Assembly: GCA_013177795.1 (NCBI GenBank)
Contig: JABLXY010000003.1
Span: 227,244 to 291,243, forward strand
Direction: 5' to 3'
Length of the DNA stretch: 64,000 bases
DNA from: Syntrophaceae bacterium
GTDB taxonomy: Bacteria; Desulfobacterota; Syntrophia; Syntrophales; UBA2192
Shown: piece after piece, positions 16,357-24,982 of the stretch
How positions within the stretch are numbered: the first letter of the stretch is position 1
Layout: every line of letters begins with the position of its first letter
Position numbers and translations under genes: made by a program
Notes under the pieces: model-generated
What the model was told of the DNA's origin: nothing
What the model saw: only the letters and a program-made list of their open reading frames with translations
Database searches by the model: none

Positions 16357-17190
16357 TCAATTGTAGCCTTCTTCGTGGGCCAGCATGTCCAGGTGCAAGG
16401 TCGCCACATCCTCCACGTCCAGGATGGCCTCCTCGCCCGCGTTGCGGAAATCCAGGGTCTTGATGTAGTGCTTGCAGACGTCGCAGACGTCGACGCGGTA
16501 GCGCTCGTCGCCCTCGACGGTGAAATACGACAGCGTCTGCTGCTCCTCGTTTCCGCAGAAGGGGCATTTCACGCGCCTGAACCGCCACTCGAAGCCGCAC
16601 TGGCTGCAGAACAGGTGCCGCTTGCCCTCCTTGTCCACGAGATGACCGATCTTAGGCATCCTCCCGCAGACGGGGCAGTACCCCTCGTTCCACCCGATTT
16701 GCGCGATCCTCTTGCCGTAGAGGTCGGTGATGAATTCCAGCGACGGGCGCAGGCTCTCCTCGACGAAGAACTTCAGCAGATCGATGGTGTCGTCGTCCGT
16801 CTGCCCCGCCGCGGTTTCCTCGCCCTCGGAGGCGAAGGAGTCGTAGACCATCGCCTCGTAGTCGAGCGTCCCATCCCTGAGATCCTTCAGGATCTGTTCG
16901 GTCTCGGCGGGGTTGCGCCTCTTGCCGATCTCGAGCAGCGCGAGAAAGAATTTCTTCGGCTCCTGGAGGTCGAGCTTTGCGGAGGAGAAATCGACCAGGG
17001 GGAGCCCGCCCTGGAGCTTGGCCGCGATGTGACCCTCGTCGATGGGAAAGATGCTCTTCGTGATCCTCTTGCGGTGCTCCTCGCGGAGAATGAGGATCTC
17101 CCCGAGGATGTCCAGCAGTTCGCTGTACTGGGGGTTCGTGGTCTTGTGGCGCTCGATGACTTGCAGCGTTTCCTGTAATCCCTTGGCCAT
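16357..17190 (-). CDS. fdhE: Formate dehydrogenase accessory protein FdhE
   Basis: A 277-residue FdhE-type protein. The C-terminal half has the family's rubredoxin-like metal pairs in order: CPVCGRMP, CSQCGFEW, CPFCGNEE and CDVCKHY. The N-terminal half is helical. FdhE is needed for maturation of Tat-exported respiratory formate dehydrogenases. It lies on the same strand as fdnGHI about 2.2 kb downstream of fdnI, separated by rlmI and a plus-strand hydrolase, so it is in the neighbourhood but not the operon. AGGAGG precedes the start. Confidence 0.93.
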   Translation of the reverse strand: MAKGLQETLQVIERHKTTNPQYSELLDILGEILILREEHRKRITKSIFPIDEGHIAAKLQGGLPLVDFSSAKLDLQEPKKFFLALLEIGKRRNPAETEQILKDLRDGTLDYEAMVYDSFASEGEETAAGQTDDDTIDLLKFFVEESLRPSLEFITDLYGKRIAQIGWNEGYCPVCGRMPKIGHLVDKEGKRHLFCSQCGFEWRFRRVKCPFCGNEEQQTLSYFTVEGDERYRVDVCDVCKHYIKTLDFRNAGEEAILDVEDVATLHLDMLAHEEGYN

Positions 17191-17214
17191 TCTCTTGCTC
17201 TACCTCCTGAAAAC

Positions 17215-17246
17215 AGGCTCGAGGCTCAGGGTTCAGGGCATGGGGG
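17215..17246. repeat. Single heptad arm (AGGCTCR units)
   Basis: Tandem 7-mers AGGCTCG, AGGCTCA, GGGTTCA, GGGCATG and GGGG directly upstream of fdhE. Related in unit to the heptad repeat at 57565. No convincing opposite arm before rlmI. Confidence 0.45.
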
Positions 17247-17407
17247 AAATTCCGATTTCCCCGCGGGCCCTCCGTTGTCAGCCGATACGGGACGGCTCGA
17301 GTCCGGAGAAAGAGAAACCGCCCGAGTCCCGGGAAACATTCCACCCGGCCCTTGCCAAACCCGGTGCTCTATATCGCCTTTCCGGTGCCGACGCAAGGGA
17401 ATCTTTT

Positions 17408-18571
17408 CTATTGGGGACGAACCAGAAACCCCTTGAGATACAGGGACATGGGGATATTCAGGACCTGGGGGTGATCCCTGTCCTGGAAGAGATGCTCCAG
17501 GATCTCGATGCGGCACCCGCGGTCCGCGGCAGCCTCGAGGAGCGCCGCCCGCAGGTCCTCCTGCGAGACGTGATGGGAGCAGGAGAAGACGGCCAGCAGC
17601 CCGCCGGGCCGCAGGATGCGCAGGCTCTGCCCGATGAGGCGCCGCGTCCCCCTGAGGGCGCCGGCGGCGCTGCGCTTCGCCTTGGCGAAGGGGGGCGGGT
17701 CGAGGATCACCAGGTCATAGCGGTCCGCGGAAGCCGGGGCCTCCGTGAGGAAATCGAAGGCATCGGCCTTTACCGTTTGCGCCGCCACGCCGTTTGCGGC
17801 CAGGTTCTCCCGGGCCAGTGCAAGGGCCTCGCGGGAGACGTCGACCAGTTTCACGCGCCCGGCACCCCGTAGAGCCGCATGGATACCGAAGGCCCCCGTG
17901 TTGGCAAAGACGTCGAGGACCTCAAAGCCCTTTGCCACGTAAGAGGCGACGACCTGCCGGTTCCGCCGCTGATCGAGATAAAAGCCGGTCTTCTGGCTCT
18001 CCCGCAGATTGACGAGAAACCTCGCGTTGTTTTCCCGGATCTCGATCCTCTCCGGAATCCCGCCGTGGAGAACCCGGTGTTCCGTTGCGAGTCCCTCGCG
18101 GCTGCGCGACGTTGCGTCGGACTTCTCGAAGATCCCTTTCGGTTGCCGCAACTCCACCAGTTCGTGCAGAAGAATATCCCTCAGCCTTTCCATCCCGAGG
18201 GTGTTGACCTGGACGGCGAGATGGCCGGCGTAGTCGTCGACAACGAGTCCCGGCAGCTCGTCGGCCTCGGCATGGACGAGACGGCAGGCGTCGGTCTTTT
18301 CCCTGAGCGGCTCGCGCTTGCGGAAGGCTACCAGGAGCCGTTCCCGGAAGAAGTCCCGGTTGATCTCGACCCGGGAAAACGATAGAATGCGCACGCTGAT
18401 CTCGCTGGCCGGGTTGAAGGTGCCGATCCCCAGGAACTCCCCGCCGGGGGCGTGAACGGCGACGAGATCCCCCGGGGCGCCTTCCGCCTGCTGGATGTCC
18501 GTCCGGTACACCCAGGGGTGAAAGGCCCGGAGCCGATCGGCCGCCGGCCGCTTGACGCTGACCGTGTTCAT
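17408..18571 (-). CDS. rlmI: Class I rRNA large subunit methyltransferase RlmI family
   Basis: A 387-residue PUA-domain methyltransferase of the RlmI/YccW type. The N-terminal PUA part includes AFHPWVYRTDI and PGDLVAVH; the Rossmann domain has GFYLDQRRNR, the SAM motif LDVFANTGAFGIHAA, the catalytic-side motif LVILDPPPFAK and the late SCSHH. RlmI makes m5C1962 in 23S rRNA. The ATG at 18571 gives the expected start. No promoter was identified, and the gene is separated from fdhE by about 220 bp. Confidence 0.92.
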   Translation of the reverse strand: MNTVSVKRPAADRLRAFHPWVYRTDIQQAEGAPGDLVAVHAPGGEFLGIGTFNPASEISVRILSFSRVEINRDFFRERLLVAFRKREPLREKTDACRLVHAEADELPGLVVDDYAGHLAVQVNTLGMERLRDILLHELVELRQPKGIFEKSDATSRSREGLATEHRVLHGGIPERIEIRENNARFLVNLRESQKTGFYLDQRRNRQVVASYVAKGFEVLDVFANTGAFGIHAALRGAGRVKLVDVSREALALARENLAANGVAAQTVKADAFDFLTEAPASADRYDLVILDPPPFAKAKRSAAGALRGTRRLIGQSLRILRPGGLLAVFSCSHHVSQEDLRAALLEAAADRGCRIEILEHLFQDRDHPQVLNIPMSLYLKGFLVRPQ

Positions 18572-18646
18572 AGCCCTGACCCTTACCGGGTTTGACGTTC
18601 AAACGCAAGGGCTATCGAAAAGATGGGCGAAAAGCGGGAATCCCCT

Positions 18647-18665
18647 GCCATTCGCCATCAGCCCC
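18647..18665. repeat. Single heptad arm (GCCATYM units)
   Basis: GCCATTC, GCCATCA, GCCCC. Shares the 15-mer ATTCGCCATCAGCCC with position 7464. It lies 28 bp before the hydrolase start codon. Confidence 0.35.
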
Positions 18666-18692
18666 GGTCCCCAGGGGAAGAAAGGAGAACCG

Positions 18693-19238
18693 ATGTCGCT
18701 GCTGTCCGTCGAAGATACGGTCCTGATGGTCATCGACATGCAGGGCAACCTGTACGAATCGATGCAGGACAAGGGATTCCTGCTGGAAAACGTCCAGAAG
18801 CTCATCCGGGGGATGCAGGTCTTCGGCATCCCCGTCATTGTCACGGAGCAGATCCCCGAGAAGCTCGGGCCCACGATCGGGCCCGTAACGTCGCTCCTGC
18901 CCGCTGCGCCGCGAATCCCGAAATCCGACTTCAGCTGCTGCGGCGAGGAGAAGATCATGAAGGCCCTCAAGGCCGCCGGGCGGCAGCAGGTGCTCCTGAG
19001 CGGCATCGAGACGCACGTGTGCGTCTACCAGACGGCAATCGACCTGCTCGGGTTCGGCTACGACGTTCATCTCGTCGCCGATGCGGTCTCCTCGAGGACG
19101 GCGCTGAATCGCAAGATCGGGATCGAAAAAATGCGCGACGAGGGCGCCCGTCTTGCAAGCACGGAGATGGTGCTCTTCGAGCTCGTCCGCACGGCCGACG
19201 ACCCGAAGTTCAAGGAGATTTTCAAGATCGTGAAATAG
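18693..19238 (+). CDS. Isochorismatase-family cysteine hydrolase
   Basis: A 181-residue protein of the isochorismatase/nicotinamidase fold. The catalytic triad positions are visible: Asp in MVIDMQGNL, a Lys after GVxx-like PKSDFSCCG, and the nucleophile Cys in GIETHVCVYQTA. It is closest by eye to the YcaC-type hydrolases of unknown substrate, and not to PncA, whose zinc-binding residues are not evident. Start ATG 18693 has AAAGGAGA upstream; the longer frame lacks a site. A bidirectional terminator follows, facing fdnI. Confidence 0.85.
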   Translation: MSLLSVEDTVLMVIDMQGNLYESMQDKGFLLENVQKLIRGMQVFGIPVIVTEQIPEKLGPTIGPVTSLLPAAPRIPKSDFSCCGEEKIMKALKAAGRQQVLLSGIETHVCVYQTAIDLLGFGYDVHLVADAVSSRTALNRKIGIEKMRDEGARLASTEMVLFELVRTADDPKFKEIFKIVK

Positions 19239-19293
19239 CGGGGCAGGGCCCTCGACACATTCATGGAGGAGTCTGCCGGTGTGGAGAAAAGAA

Positions 19294-19326
19294 AGGGCCC
19301 GGCTCTCTCGAACCGGGCCCTTTTTA
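19294..19326. terminator. Bidirectional terminator between the hydrolase and fdnI
   Basis: Stem GGGCCCGG / CCGGGCCC around CTCTCTCGAA, T-run on the plus strand and CTTTCTTTT on the minus. It separates convergent genes. Confidence 0.9.
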
Positions 19327-19330
19327 GTTC

Positions 19331-19362
19331 TCAACCTCTTACCTTCTTACCCTCTCAACTTC
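19331..19362. repeat. Single octad arm, GARGGTRA family (pyrimidine strand)
   Basis: Four phased octamers TCAACCTC, TTACCTTC, TTACCCTC and TCAACTTC, with no purine arm on either side. It lies between the terminator and the fdnI stop. Confidence 0.75.
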
Positions 19363-19368
19363 TTTCTT

Positions 19369-20043
19369 TTAATGGTGCCCCTCGGCGGCGCCTTTCTTCT
19401 CCTCGCCGTAGACGACGAGGGTGCCGTGCTCCTCCATCTCCCGGAGCCACTTGGGGTGCTGCTTCTTGGCCCAGCCCCGGGTCACCCAGCCGGTGATCAT
19501 GGCCTGGAAGGAGCCCGGATTGCCGACCGTCCCCAGGTAGACGTGGACGAAGAAGAAGGCAAACAGCGTCACGAACCCAAGGGCGTGCAGCGTGTACATC
19601 CAGCGGGTGATCGCCATGGGCAGCACCTGGAACATCATCAGGAGCCCCGTCACCACCATCAGGGGCCCGCAGATCGCGAGGGCGATGAAGAACATCTTCT
19701 GCCCCGGGTTGTACTTGCCCACCTCGGGCGGGTGCTCCACCTTCCAGAGGTAGCCCCCGGCGCACTTGATCCACTCCAGGTCCTCGGGCATCTCGATCAC
19801 CCCCGCCTCCTTCCACCACATGGAGATGGCGAAGATCAGCGAGAAGCCGAACACGAGGCCCGTGAGGTTGTGGATGTACTTGAGATTCTTCATCCCGCCC
19901 AGGATCGTCCCGATGAAGTTCAGCGAGCTGAACATCATCCCCAGGCCGGTGATGAACAGGATGATGCAGGAGATCGCCATCACCCAGTGGACGATCCGCT
20001 CAAAGGCATCCGTGACTTGAATCATTCCCGGTTTCATGGTCAT
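19369..20043 (-). CDS. fdnI: Formate dehydrogenase cytochrome b subunit (gamma)
   Basis: A 224-residue membrane protein of the FdnI/FdoI type. Four hydrophobic segments are visible (about 17-40, 55-78, 118-140 and 152-172), with conserved heme-b histidines in FERIVHWVM, KYIHNLTGL and TLHALGFV / FFVHVYLG. It takes electrons from the beta subunit to quinone in the inner membrane. Its start overlaps the fdnH stop by 4 bp. The C-terminus is longer and more charged than in E. coli FdnI. Confidence 0.93.
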   Translation of the reverse strand: MTMKPGMIQVTDAFERIVHWVMAISCIILFITGLGMMFSSLNFIGTILGGMKNLKYIHNLTGLVFGFSLIFAISMWWKEAGVIEMPEDLEWIKCAGGYLWKVEHPPEVGKYNPGQKMFFIALAICGPLMVVTGLLMMFQVLPMAITRWMYTLHALGFVTLFAFFFVHVYLGTVGNPGSFQAMITGWVTRGWAKKQHPKWLREMEEHGTLVVYGEEKKGAAEGHH

Positions 20044-20834
20044 TCACCCCCTTCCTTCTTGCCTGCCTCGGCATCGTCGTAGGGCAGCTTGGGCCCTTTG
20101 ATCAGGTAGTGCAAAAACGAGCCCACCAGGATGCCGCCCGCCGCCAGCAGGGAGACGGGCTTCAGGAAGCCCCTCCACAGCGTGACGCTCAGGGGGACGC
20201 TCGGGTCGAGGTGGATCCCCGCGTAGACCGCGGGCTTCTCGGAGAGCACGTAGGCCATGTGCGTGCCCCCGACGTACTGGGGGCCGTACACGGTTCCGCC
20301 CACCGCCTTCGCCCGGGCCTCGGCTTTCTTGATCTGGGCCTCCTTGTCGCCCCAGCTGAGGGCGCCCGTGGGGCAGGCCTTCACGCAGGCGGGGGCCATG
20401 TTGTTGGCCAGGCGGCTTTCGCACATGTCGCACTTGTATACCCTGTCGGTTGCCTTGTCGTACTTGGGCACCTCGAAGGGGCAGGCCGCCACGCAGTTCT
20501 TGCAGCCGATGCAGAGTTCGTGGTTGAGGCCCACCGTCCCGAAGTCCCTGTTGTAGTGCAGGGCGCCCGAGGGGCAGACCGTGACGCAGGCCGCGTCGGT
20601 GCAGTGCATGCAGGCCTCCTTGCGGAAGAGCCACTTCACGCCGCCCTTGTCGTCCTTCACGTCCTGGAAGTGGATGATCATGTAGTTGTTGGGCTGCAGC
20701 GTCGGGGGGTTCTGGTAGGAGCCCCACTGCTTCGTCTGGCCGGCCTTCAGCCCGTTCCACTGCTTGCAGGCCAGCTGGCAGCCCCGGCATCCCGTGCACT
20801 TCGAATCGTCATAGAGCTTGATCTTCTCGGCCAT
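20040..20834 (-). CDS. fdnH: Formate dehydrogenase iron-sulfur subunit (beta)
   Basis: A 264-residue ferredoxin-like subunit with four [4Fe-4S] cysteine sets: CTGCRGCQLAC, CMHCTDAACVTVCP, CIGCKNCVAACP and CDMC with CVKACP. A C-terminal membrane helix (about 230-250, SLLAAGGILVGSFLHYLI) anchors it, as in FDH-N. It relays electrons from the selenoprotein to the cytochrome b subunit. It starts one base after the fdnG stop codon and overlaps fdnI by 4 bp, so the three genes are coupled. Confidence 0.95.
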   Translation of the reverse strand: MAEKIKLYDDSKCTGCRGCQLACKQWNGLKAGQTKQWGSYQNPPTLQPNNYMIIHFQDVKDDKGGVKWLFRKEACMHCTDAACVTVCPSGALHYNRDFGTVGLNHELCIGCKNCVAACPFEVPKYDKATDRVYKCDMCESRLANNMAPACVKACPTGALSWGDKEAQIKKAEARAKAVGGTVYGPQYVGGTHMAYVLSEKPAVYAGIHLDPSVPLSVTLWRGFLKPVSLLAAGGILVGSFLHYLIKGPKLPYDDAEAGKKEGGE

Positions 20835-20835
20835 C

Positions 20836-23800
20836 TTACTTCACCCCCTTCTTTACGACGTTCGCCATGAAGGCCTTGCTCTCGGGGATCATGGTGTTGG
20901 GGTCCCCCGCGTAGGGGGTCAGCAGGTTGGCCGAATCCCCGGTGGTGAAGATCTCCGGCTTCTTGTCGTTGGCGTTGTACTTGCGCTCTGCCGTGGTGGA
21001 CCATCCGTAGTGCCACGGCAGGCCGATCATGTGCACCGTGTTGCCGTCGATCACGAAGGGCTTCATGCGCGGCGTCACGATGGCCACGGCGTCGACCTCT
21101 CCCCGGGCGGTCTTGACCGTGACGAGTTCGCCGTTGGAGATGCCCCGTTCCTTGGCCAGCTCCTCGCTCAACTCGACGAACATGCCGGGCTGCATCTCCA
21201 CGAGCCAGGGAACCCAGCGGGTCTGCAGGCCCGTCTGCCAGTGCTCGGTGACGCGGTAGGTGCTGCAGATGAAGGGGAACCGCGGGTCGCAGGATGCGAT
21301 CGTGTCGACATCCGTGCCCGTGCCCACGCCTTCCTTTTCCCAGCGCTTGGCCACGGGGTTGTTGTACTGCGGCGACAGGAGGTTCTTCTCCACCGGGCAC
21401 TCCATGGGCTCGTAGTGCTCGGGGAAGGGCCCGTCGGCCAGTCCCGGCCCGAAGAGGCTCGCCACGCCGTCGGGCTTCATGATGAAGGGCCCGCGGCCGC
21501 TTCCCGGGTCGCCCACGCCGTCGGGAACGTCACCGACCCACTTCGTGCCGTCCCACTTGATGACGGCCCGCTCCGGGTTCCAGGGCTTTCCCGTGTCGGG
21601 GTGCACCGAGGCGCCGTTGTAGAGGATCCGGCGGTTGACCGGCCAGGCCCAGGCCCACTGCGGGTAGAGGCCGAGGCCCGTGGGGTCGGCCTTGCCGCGC
21701 CGCGCGGCCATGTTGCCCGCGTCGGTGTAGGAGCCGCAGTAGACCCAGCAGCCCGAGGAAGTCGAACCGTCGTCCTGCAGGAAGGCGAAGCTCGGCACCT
21801 GCTGTCCCTTCTTGAAGGGGACCTTCTCCTTCGTGGCGGGGTTCTCGACGACCTTGTCCGCCAGGAAGGTGCCGTTGATCTCCCGGGCGACGGCGTGGAC
21901 GTCGAGGTGATAATGGCCGTTGGGCAGGAACTTGCCGTAGTTCCAGGTGAGCTTCGTGATGGCCTCCTTGTTGGGGCCGCCCTCCTTCTCGTAGAGGGCC
22001 TTCACCTTGAAGTACAGCTCGCTCATGATGTCACCGTCGGGTATCGCATTGCCCACCGGCTTGACGGCCTCGTAGCGCCACTGCATCCAGCGGCCGCTGT
22101 TGGTGACGCTGCCCTCCTTCTCGACGGAGGAGGCGCAGGGCAGCAGGAAGACCTCCGTCTTGACCTTCGCGGGGTCCATGCCCGGGCCGCGCCAGAAGGA
22201 GCCCGTCTCGTTGTCGTAGAGGTTGACGTTGACCATCCAGTCGAGCTTCGCCAGGGCCTGGCGGACCTTGTTGGACGAGGCGCCGGAGGCCGCCGGGTTC
22301 ATGCCCCAGGCGAAGAAGCCCGTGAACTTGCCCTTGAACATGTTGTCGAACAGGGTGAGCCACGAGTAGTCCACGCCGTCATCGAGCTTCGGCAGCAGCG
22401 AGTAGGCCTCCTCGAGGGTCGCGTTCATGCCGTACATGGAGCGAAGGTAGCTCGCGATGTATTTCGGCGTGTTCTTCGGCCAGTTGAGGGCCTTGGCCTC
22501 CTTGGTCTGGGGAGTTCTCGCCTCCATGAAGCTCTTCAGGGTGGGGTTCGAGCCCCGGGGGGTCCCGATGTACCCCGGCCAGATGTGGAACAGCAGGCCG
22601 TGGTCCGTGGACCCCTGGACGTTCGATTCGCCCCGCAGGGCCTGAACGCCGCCGCCGGGGATGCCCATGTTGCCCAGCAGGAGCTGGATGATGGCCATCG
22701 TCCGGACGTTCTGGACACCGACGGTGTGCTGCGTCCAGCCCATGGCGTAGAGGATGTTGCCCGCCTTGGCGGGGCCCGTCGAGGAGGCGTACATCTTGTA
22801 GACCTCCAGGAGCTTGTCCTTCGGCGTGCCCGTGATCCGGACGACGAGGTCCGGGGTGTAGCGGCTGTAGTGTTTCTTCAGGAGTTGAAAGACGCACCGG
22901 GGGTCCGTCATCGTCGGGTCCTTCTTGATGACGCCGGCCGCATCGGTCTGGTAACTCCACGTGGTCTTGTCGTACTTGCCGCCGACGAGCCCCGAGAAGA
23001 CGCCCTTGTTGTCGCCGGGCAGCTTGAAGTCGGGGTTCACGAGGAACGTCGCGTTGGTGTACCGCTTGACGTATTCCTCGAAGTAGAGCTTGTTGTCCAG
23101 GATGTATTTGATCATGCCGCCCAGGAAGGCGATGTCCGCCCCCGAGCGGATCGGGGCGTAGAGGTGCGACTTGGCGGCCGATTGCGTGAATCGGGGGTCC
23201 ACGCAGATGAGCTTGGCTCCCCGGTCCATCGCCCTCTGGATCCACTTGAAGGAGACGGGGTGGTTGGCTGCGGGGTTGGACCCCATGATGAGGATCACAT
23301 CACTCCATTGGAAATCAATGTAGTGATTCGTCATTGCGCCGCGTCCGAACGACTCTGCCAGAGCCGGTACCGTGGCGCTGTGTCAGATCCGGGCCTGGTG
23401 TTCGATGTACACCAGACCCAACCCCCTCAGGAACTTCTGGTAGAGCCAGCACTCCTCGTTGTCCATGGCGGCCGAGCCGACGGAGGCGATGCCGTCGGTG
23501 CGGTTCACGAGCTCGCCCTTGGCGTTGCGGGCCTTGAAGCTCTTGTCCCGGCTCGTCTTGATGTTGCGGGCGATCTTGTCGAGGGCCCACTCCCACTCGA
23601 CCTCCTGCCACTCCGTCGCGTAGGGTGCCCGGTAGCGGGGCTTGTCGAGGCGGTTGATGTTGTTGGCCATCTGGTAGATGGAACCGCCCTTGGGGCAGAG
23701 CGTCCCCTGGTTGATGGGGTTGTCGGGGTCGCCCTCGGTGTTGATCACCTTGCCGTCGCGGACGGACACGATGATGCCGCATCCCACGGAGCAGTACGGG

Positions 23801-23940
23801 CAGACGGTTAGGGATTCTTTCGTGTGGATCGTCTTCAGCGCCCTGGCATGCGCCCTGGCGGGGCTCAGGCTGATGCCGAGCCCGCCGGCGGCCAGCGTTG
23901 CGCCGGAGAGCTTCAGGAAACCTCTTCTGCTGACATCCAT
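20836..23940 (-). CDS. fdnG: Formate dehydrogenase catalytic subunit, selenoprotein (alpha), read through UGA
   Basis: A 1034-residue molybdopterin formate dehydrogenase of the FDH-N/O class. The start MDVSRRGFLKLSG is a twin-arginine signal, followed by CPYCSVGCG and LCPKGG for the [4Fe-4S] cluster. An in-frame TGA at 23383-23385 lies in the hallmark context EHQARI-(UGA)-HSATVP, with FGRGAMTNHY after it; it encodes Sec186. The frame then continues without a break for 848 codons. The periplasmic enzyme oxidises formate to CO2 using a Mo or W bis-MGD cofactor. AGAAAGGAGAG precedes the ATG at 23940; the frame extends further 5' but the Tat signal sets the start. Confidence 0.95.
23345..23385 (-). 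promoter_or_regulatory. Selenocysteine UGA codon and candidate bacterial SECIS
   Basis: The UGA is followed at once on the mRNA by a GC-rich segment that can fold (for example CTCT-GGC-AGAG, and GCCACGG with later GGC), the place where SelB-binding hairpins lie in bacterial formate dehydrogenase mRNAs. The codon is certain; the exact fold is not worked out. Confidence 0.75.
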
Positions 23941-24141
23941 AAAAACCCTCTCTCCTTTCTGAAGCTGTGGCGGGAAAACTCCCCCCTCTCCTCTCATGCC
24001 CGCGACGGGCAAAACGGGCATGACGAAACATCATGCCGGGATGGGAAAAAAAGACCGGTTTCGGACTCCCGAACAAAAAGCGAACCTGAACGTGTGGTGA
24101 TTAGGATGGGCCGCTGGCGGAAGACCTGAAAAACCGCGCAT

Positions 24142-24170
24142 GCTATATCGCCCGGACCGGTCGGTGTCAA
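24142..24170 (-). promoter_or_regulatory. Candidate sigma70 promoter of fdnGHI
   Basis: On the minus strand TTGACA (24165-24170), exactly 17 nt, TATAGC (24142-24147). Start of transcription would be near 24135, giving a leader of about 195 nt. Confidence 0.65.
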
Positions 24171-24209
24171 GGGTTTTTTGAACGCAACGGCCGATGCAAT
24201 CGTCACCCC

Positions 24210-24225
24210 ATGTCATGAATGACAT
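24210..24225. promoter_or_regulatory. Candidate operator upstream of the fdn promoter
   Basis: Perfect inverted repeat ATGTCAT-GA-ATGACAT, 7-bp arms, centred about 83 bp upstream of the predicted transcription start, a common activator position. It is not an FNR or CRP consensus. The regulator is unknown. Confidence 0.45.
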
Positions 24226-24322
24226 AAATTCGGCCATGTCGGCAAAAATCGGCCTCTGGACTGCGGTGTCGGGGGGGTGGGTTCCCGGCTGCTTTTTTCC
24301 GGGCCGCCCCGTGCGGCGGGCT

Positions 24323-24355
24323 CAAAAAGCCGCCTGCCGGACGGGGCAGGCGGCT
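24323..24355 (-). terminator. Rho-independent terminator after the peroxiredoxin gene
   Basis: Stem AGCCGCCTGCC / GGCAGGCGGCT with a short loop, followed on the minus strand by TTTTTGAG. Confidence 0.9.
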
Positions 24356-24375
24356 CGCGGGATTCTCCTCAAGAT

Positions 24376-24972
24376 TTATCTGAGCTTTTCCAGTTCCTTG
24401 ACCAGGCTCTCCAGGGGCGGGCGCTTGTTGATATCGTGCACGTCGATGTAGCGGATGACCCCTTTCTTGTCGATCACAAAGAGGGCCCTCTCGCTCGTGC
24501 CGTCGGTGCGGAGCACCCCGTAGGTCTCGGCCGCCTTGCCGTGGGGGTAGAAGTCCGAGAGCACGGGGAACCACAGCCGGCCCATCTGGTTCGTCCAGGC
24601 GTAAAGGGTGGGGATGTTGTCCACCGTGATCCCCAGCAGGACGGCGTCGTGTTTGTCGAAGATGTCCTTTACGATGTTGTAGCCCGGCCACTGGTCCGAG
24701 CAGACGGGGGTCCAGGCGGCGGGGACGAACGAGAGGACGACGTTCTTTTTCCCCCGGTACCGGCCCAGGGAGACCTTTTCACCCGCCGTCGAGGGCAGGG
24801 TGAAGTCGGGCGCCGCATCGCCGACCTTGACCTTCAGGACGCTGTCGACGGGCTTGAGATCGCTGGGGACATAGATGTTGTCCTTGAAGGCCTCCGAGTG
24901 GGTCTGTGCCCAGGCGGGGGAGCCCAGGGCCGCCGTCATCATCAGGGCGACGAACAGGGCGATCTTTTTCAT
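24376..24972 (-). CDS. Exported peroxiredoxin-like protein (AhpC/TSA), single cysteine
   Basis: A 198-residue protein with a signal peptide (MKKIALFVALMMTAALGSPAWA, cleavage after AWA) and a thioredoxin-like AhpC/TSA domain. The peroxidatic Cys91 is in AAWTPVCSDQW, with a conserved GITVDNIPTLYAW region after it. There is no second cysteine, so it would be a 1-Cys enzyme needing an outside thiol. It lies 10 bp downstream of a TlpA-like gene on the same strand, a plausible reductant. It sits between the formate dehydrogenase and hydrogenase operons. Confidence 0.88.
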   Translation of the reverse strand: MKKIALFVALMMTAALGSPAWAQTHSEAFKDNIYVPSDLKPVDSVLKVKVGDAAPDFTLPSTAGEKVSLGRYRGKKNVVLSFVPAAWTPVCSDQWPGYNIVKDIFDKHDAVLLGITVDNIPTLYAWTNQMGRLWFPVLSDFYPHGKAAETYGVLRTDGTSERALFVIDKKGVIRYIDVHDINKRPPLESLVKELEKLR

Positions 24973-24982
24973 GGCAGCCTCC

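Larger units (their letters stand above)
23941..24322 (-). other. Long leader and control region of fdnGHI
   Basis: About 380 bp without a gene between fdnG and the terminator of the peroxiredoxin gene. It holds the fdn promoter (24142-24170), a 16-bp inverted repeat farther upstream (24210-24225), and a leader of about 195 nt with no clear hairpin array. Confidence 0.6.

Noticed and set aside
23334-23383. Two separate formate dehydrogenase genes or a nonsense mutation
   Set aside because: The TGA stands at the known selenocysteine position with conserved residues on both sides.
20818-23811. 997-codon open frame antisense to fdnG
   Set aside because: Mirror of the high third-position GC of fdnG; composition of Val/Gly/His/Arg without motifs.
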